In this document: one piece after another, positions 63,964 through 64,000 of the stretch
Numbering within the stretch: the first letter of the stretch is position 1
How the letters are laid out: each line of letters starts with the position of its first letter
IMG/VR virus record: IMGVR_UViG_3300031787_010495
Coordinates: 41,600-105,599 of that record
DNA: 64,000 nt
Direction: 5' to 3' (one strand)
Origin: a virus
The notes under the pieces: model-generated
What the model was told of the DNA's origin: nothing
What the model saw: only the letters and a program-made list of their open reading frames with translations
Database searches by the model: none
Position numbers and translations under genes: made by a program

Positions 63964-64000
63964 TTTGAGTATTTTTTAGTTTTTATTTATTTTATTTTTT

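Noticed and set aside
63964-64000. TATTTAT before the capsid gene as its late promoter
   Set aside because: The motif there reads on the plus strand, opposite to the coding direction of the capsid gene, in a simple T-rich tract.
1-64000. tRNA genes, integrase, insertion sequences
   Set aside because: No cloverleaf-like sequence, recombinase motif or terminal inverted repeat was noticed by eye; a tRNA scan was not possible here.

Overview
This window is part of the genome of a large, AT-rich, contractile-tailed phage distantly related to T4. It carries recognisable counterparts of T4 gp23 (major capsid), gp18 (sheath), gp19 (tube), gp26 (hub chaperone), gp5 (baseplate spike/hub), gp13 (neck), gp43 (family B DNA polymerase) and gp55 (late sigma), plus PhoH, dUTPase and an SNF2-type helicase. 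A Bacteroidota (flavobacterial) host is inferred. Start codons lack Shine-Dalgarno sequences and sit behind A/T-rich leaders, two genes have a TAnnTTTG-type Bacteroidota promoter element, and one small gene encodes a typical flavobacterial signal peptide. I saw no tRNA, rRNA, integrase, insertion sequence or CRISPR array. Almost every base is coding; no gap exceeds 300 bases.

Layout. 1-15283 (minus) is a tail and neck block: baseplate protein (cut by the window edge), a 1673-residue baseplate protein with an OmpA-like domain, tape measure, gp26-like chaperone with a probable +1 frameshift extension, tube, a HAD-like protein, an oversized sheath and connector proteins. 15342-20793 (plus) holds a SET protein coupled to an SNF2 helicase, a superoxide dismutase fused to a nuclease-like domain, and gp13. 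20770-35534 (minus) holds DNA polymerase, four glycosyltransferases and a fibre locus with two mucin-like Pro/Thr-rich proteins. 35587-53332 (plus) starts with five proteins of unknown role. A long, tightly coupled run of sugar genes follows: GT-A and GT-B glycosyltransferases, two fucosyltransferase families, methyltransferases and a GDP-mannose 3,5-epimerase. It is interspersed with exonuclease, dUTPase and PhoH and ends with the late sigma factor. 53352-59559 (plus) is a second baseplate block. 59587-63963 mixes small proteins, putative internal head proteins and the major capsid protein (minus).

How the parts may work together. A motif RTATTTAT stands just upstream of at least sixteen genes, mostly structural, and reads in the coding direction; together with the gp55-like sigma it is a candidate late promoter. 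Several minus-strand genes form units in which a hairpin terminator is followed by a new promoter and start codon. Four proteins begin with a short helix (type LTESD..+V..VINE) ending in the same L/I-x-E site as the predicted maturation cleavage site of the capsid protein, which suggests a set of proteins loaded into the head and clipped by the prohead protease. The sugar genes and the Thr/Pro-rich fibres suggest that the phage decorates its own fibres with glycans, perhaps capped with L-fucose-like L-galactose.
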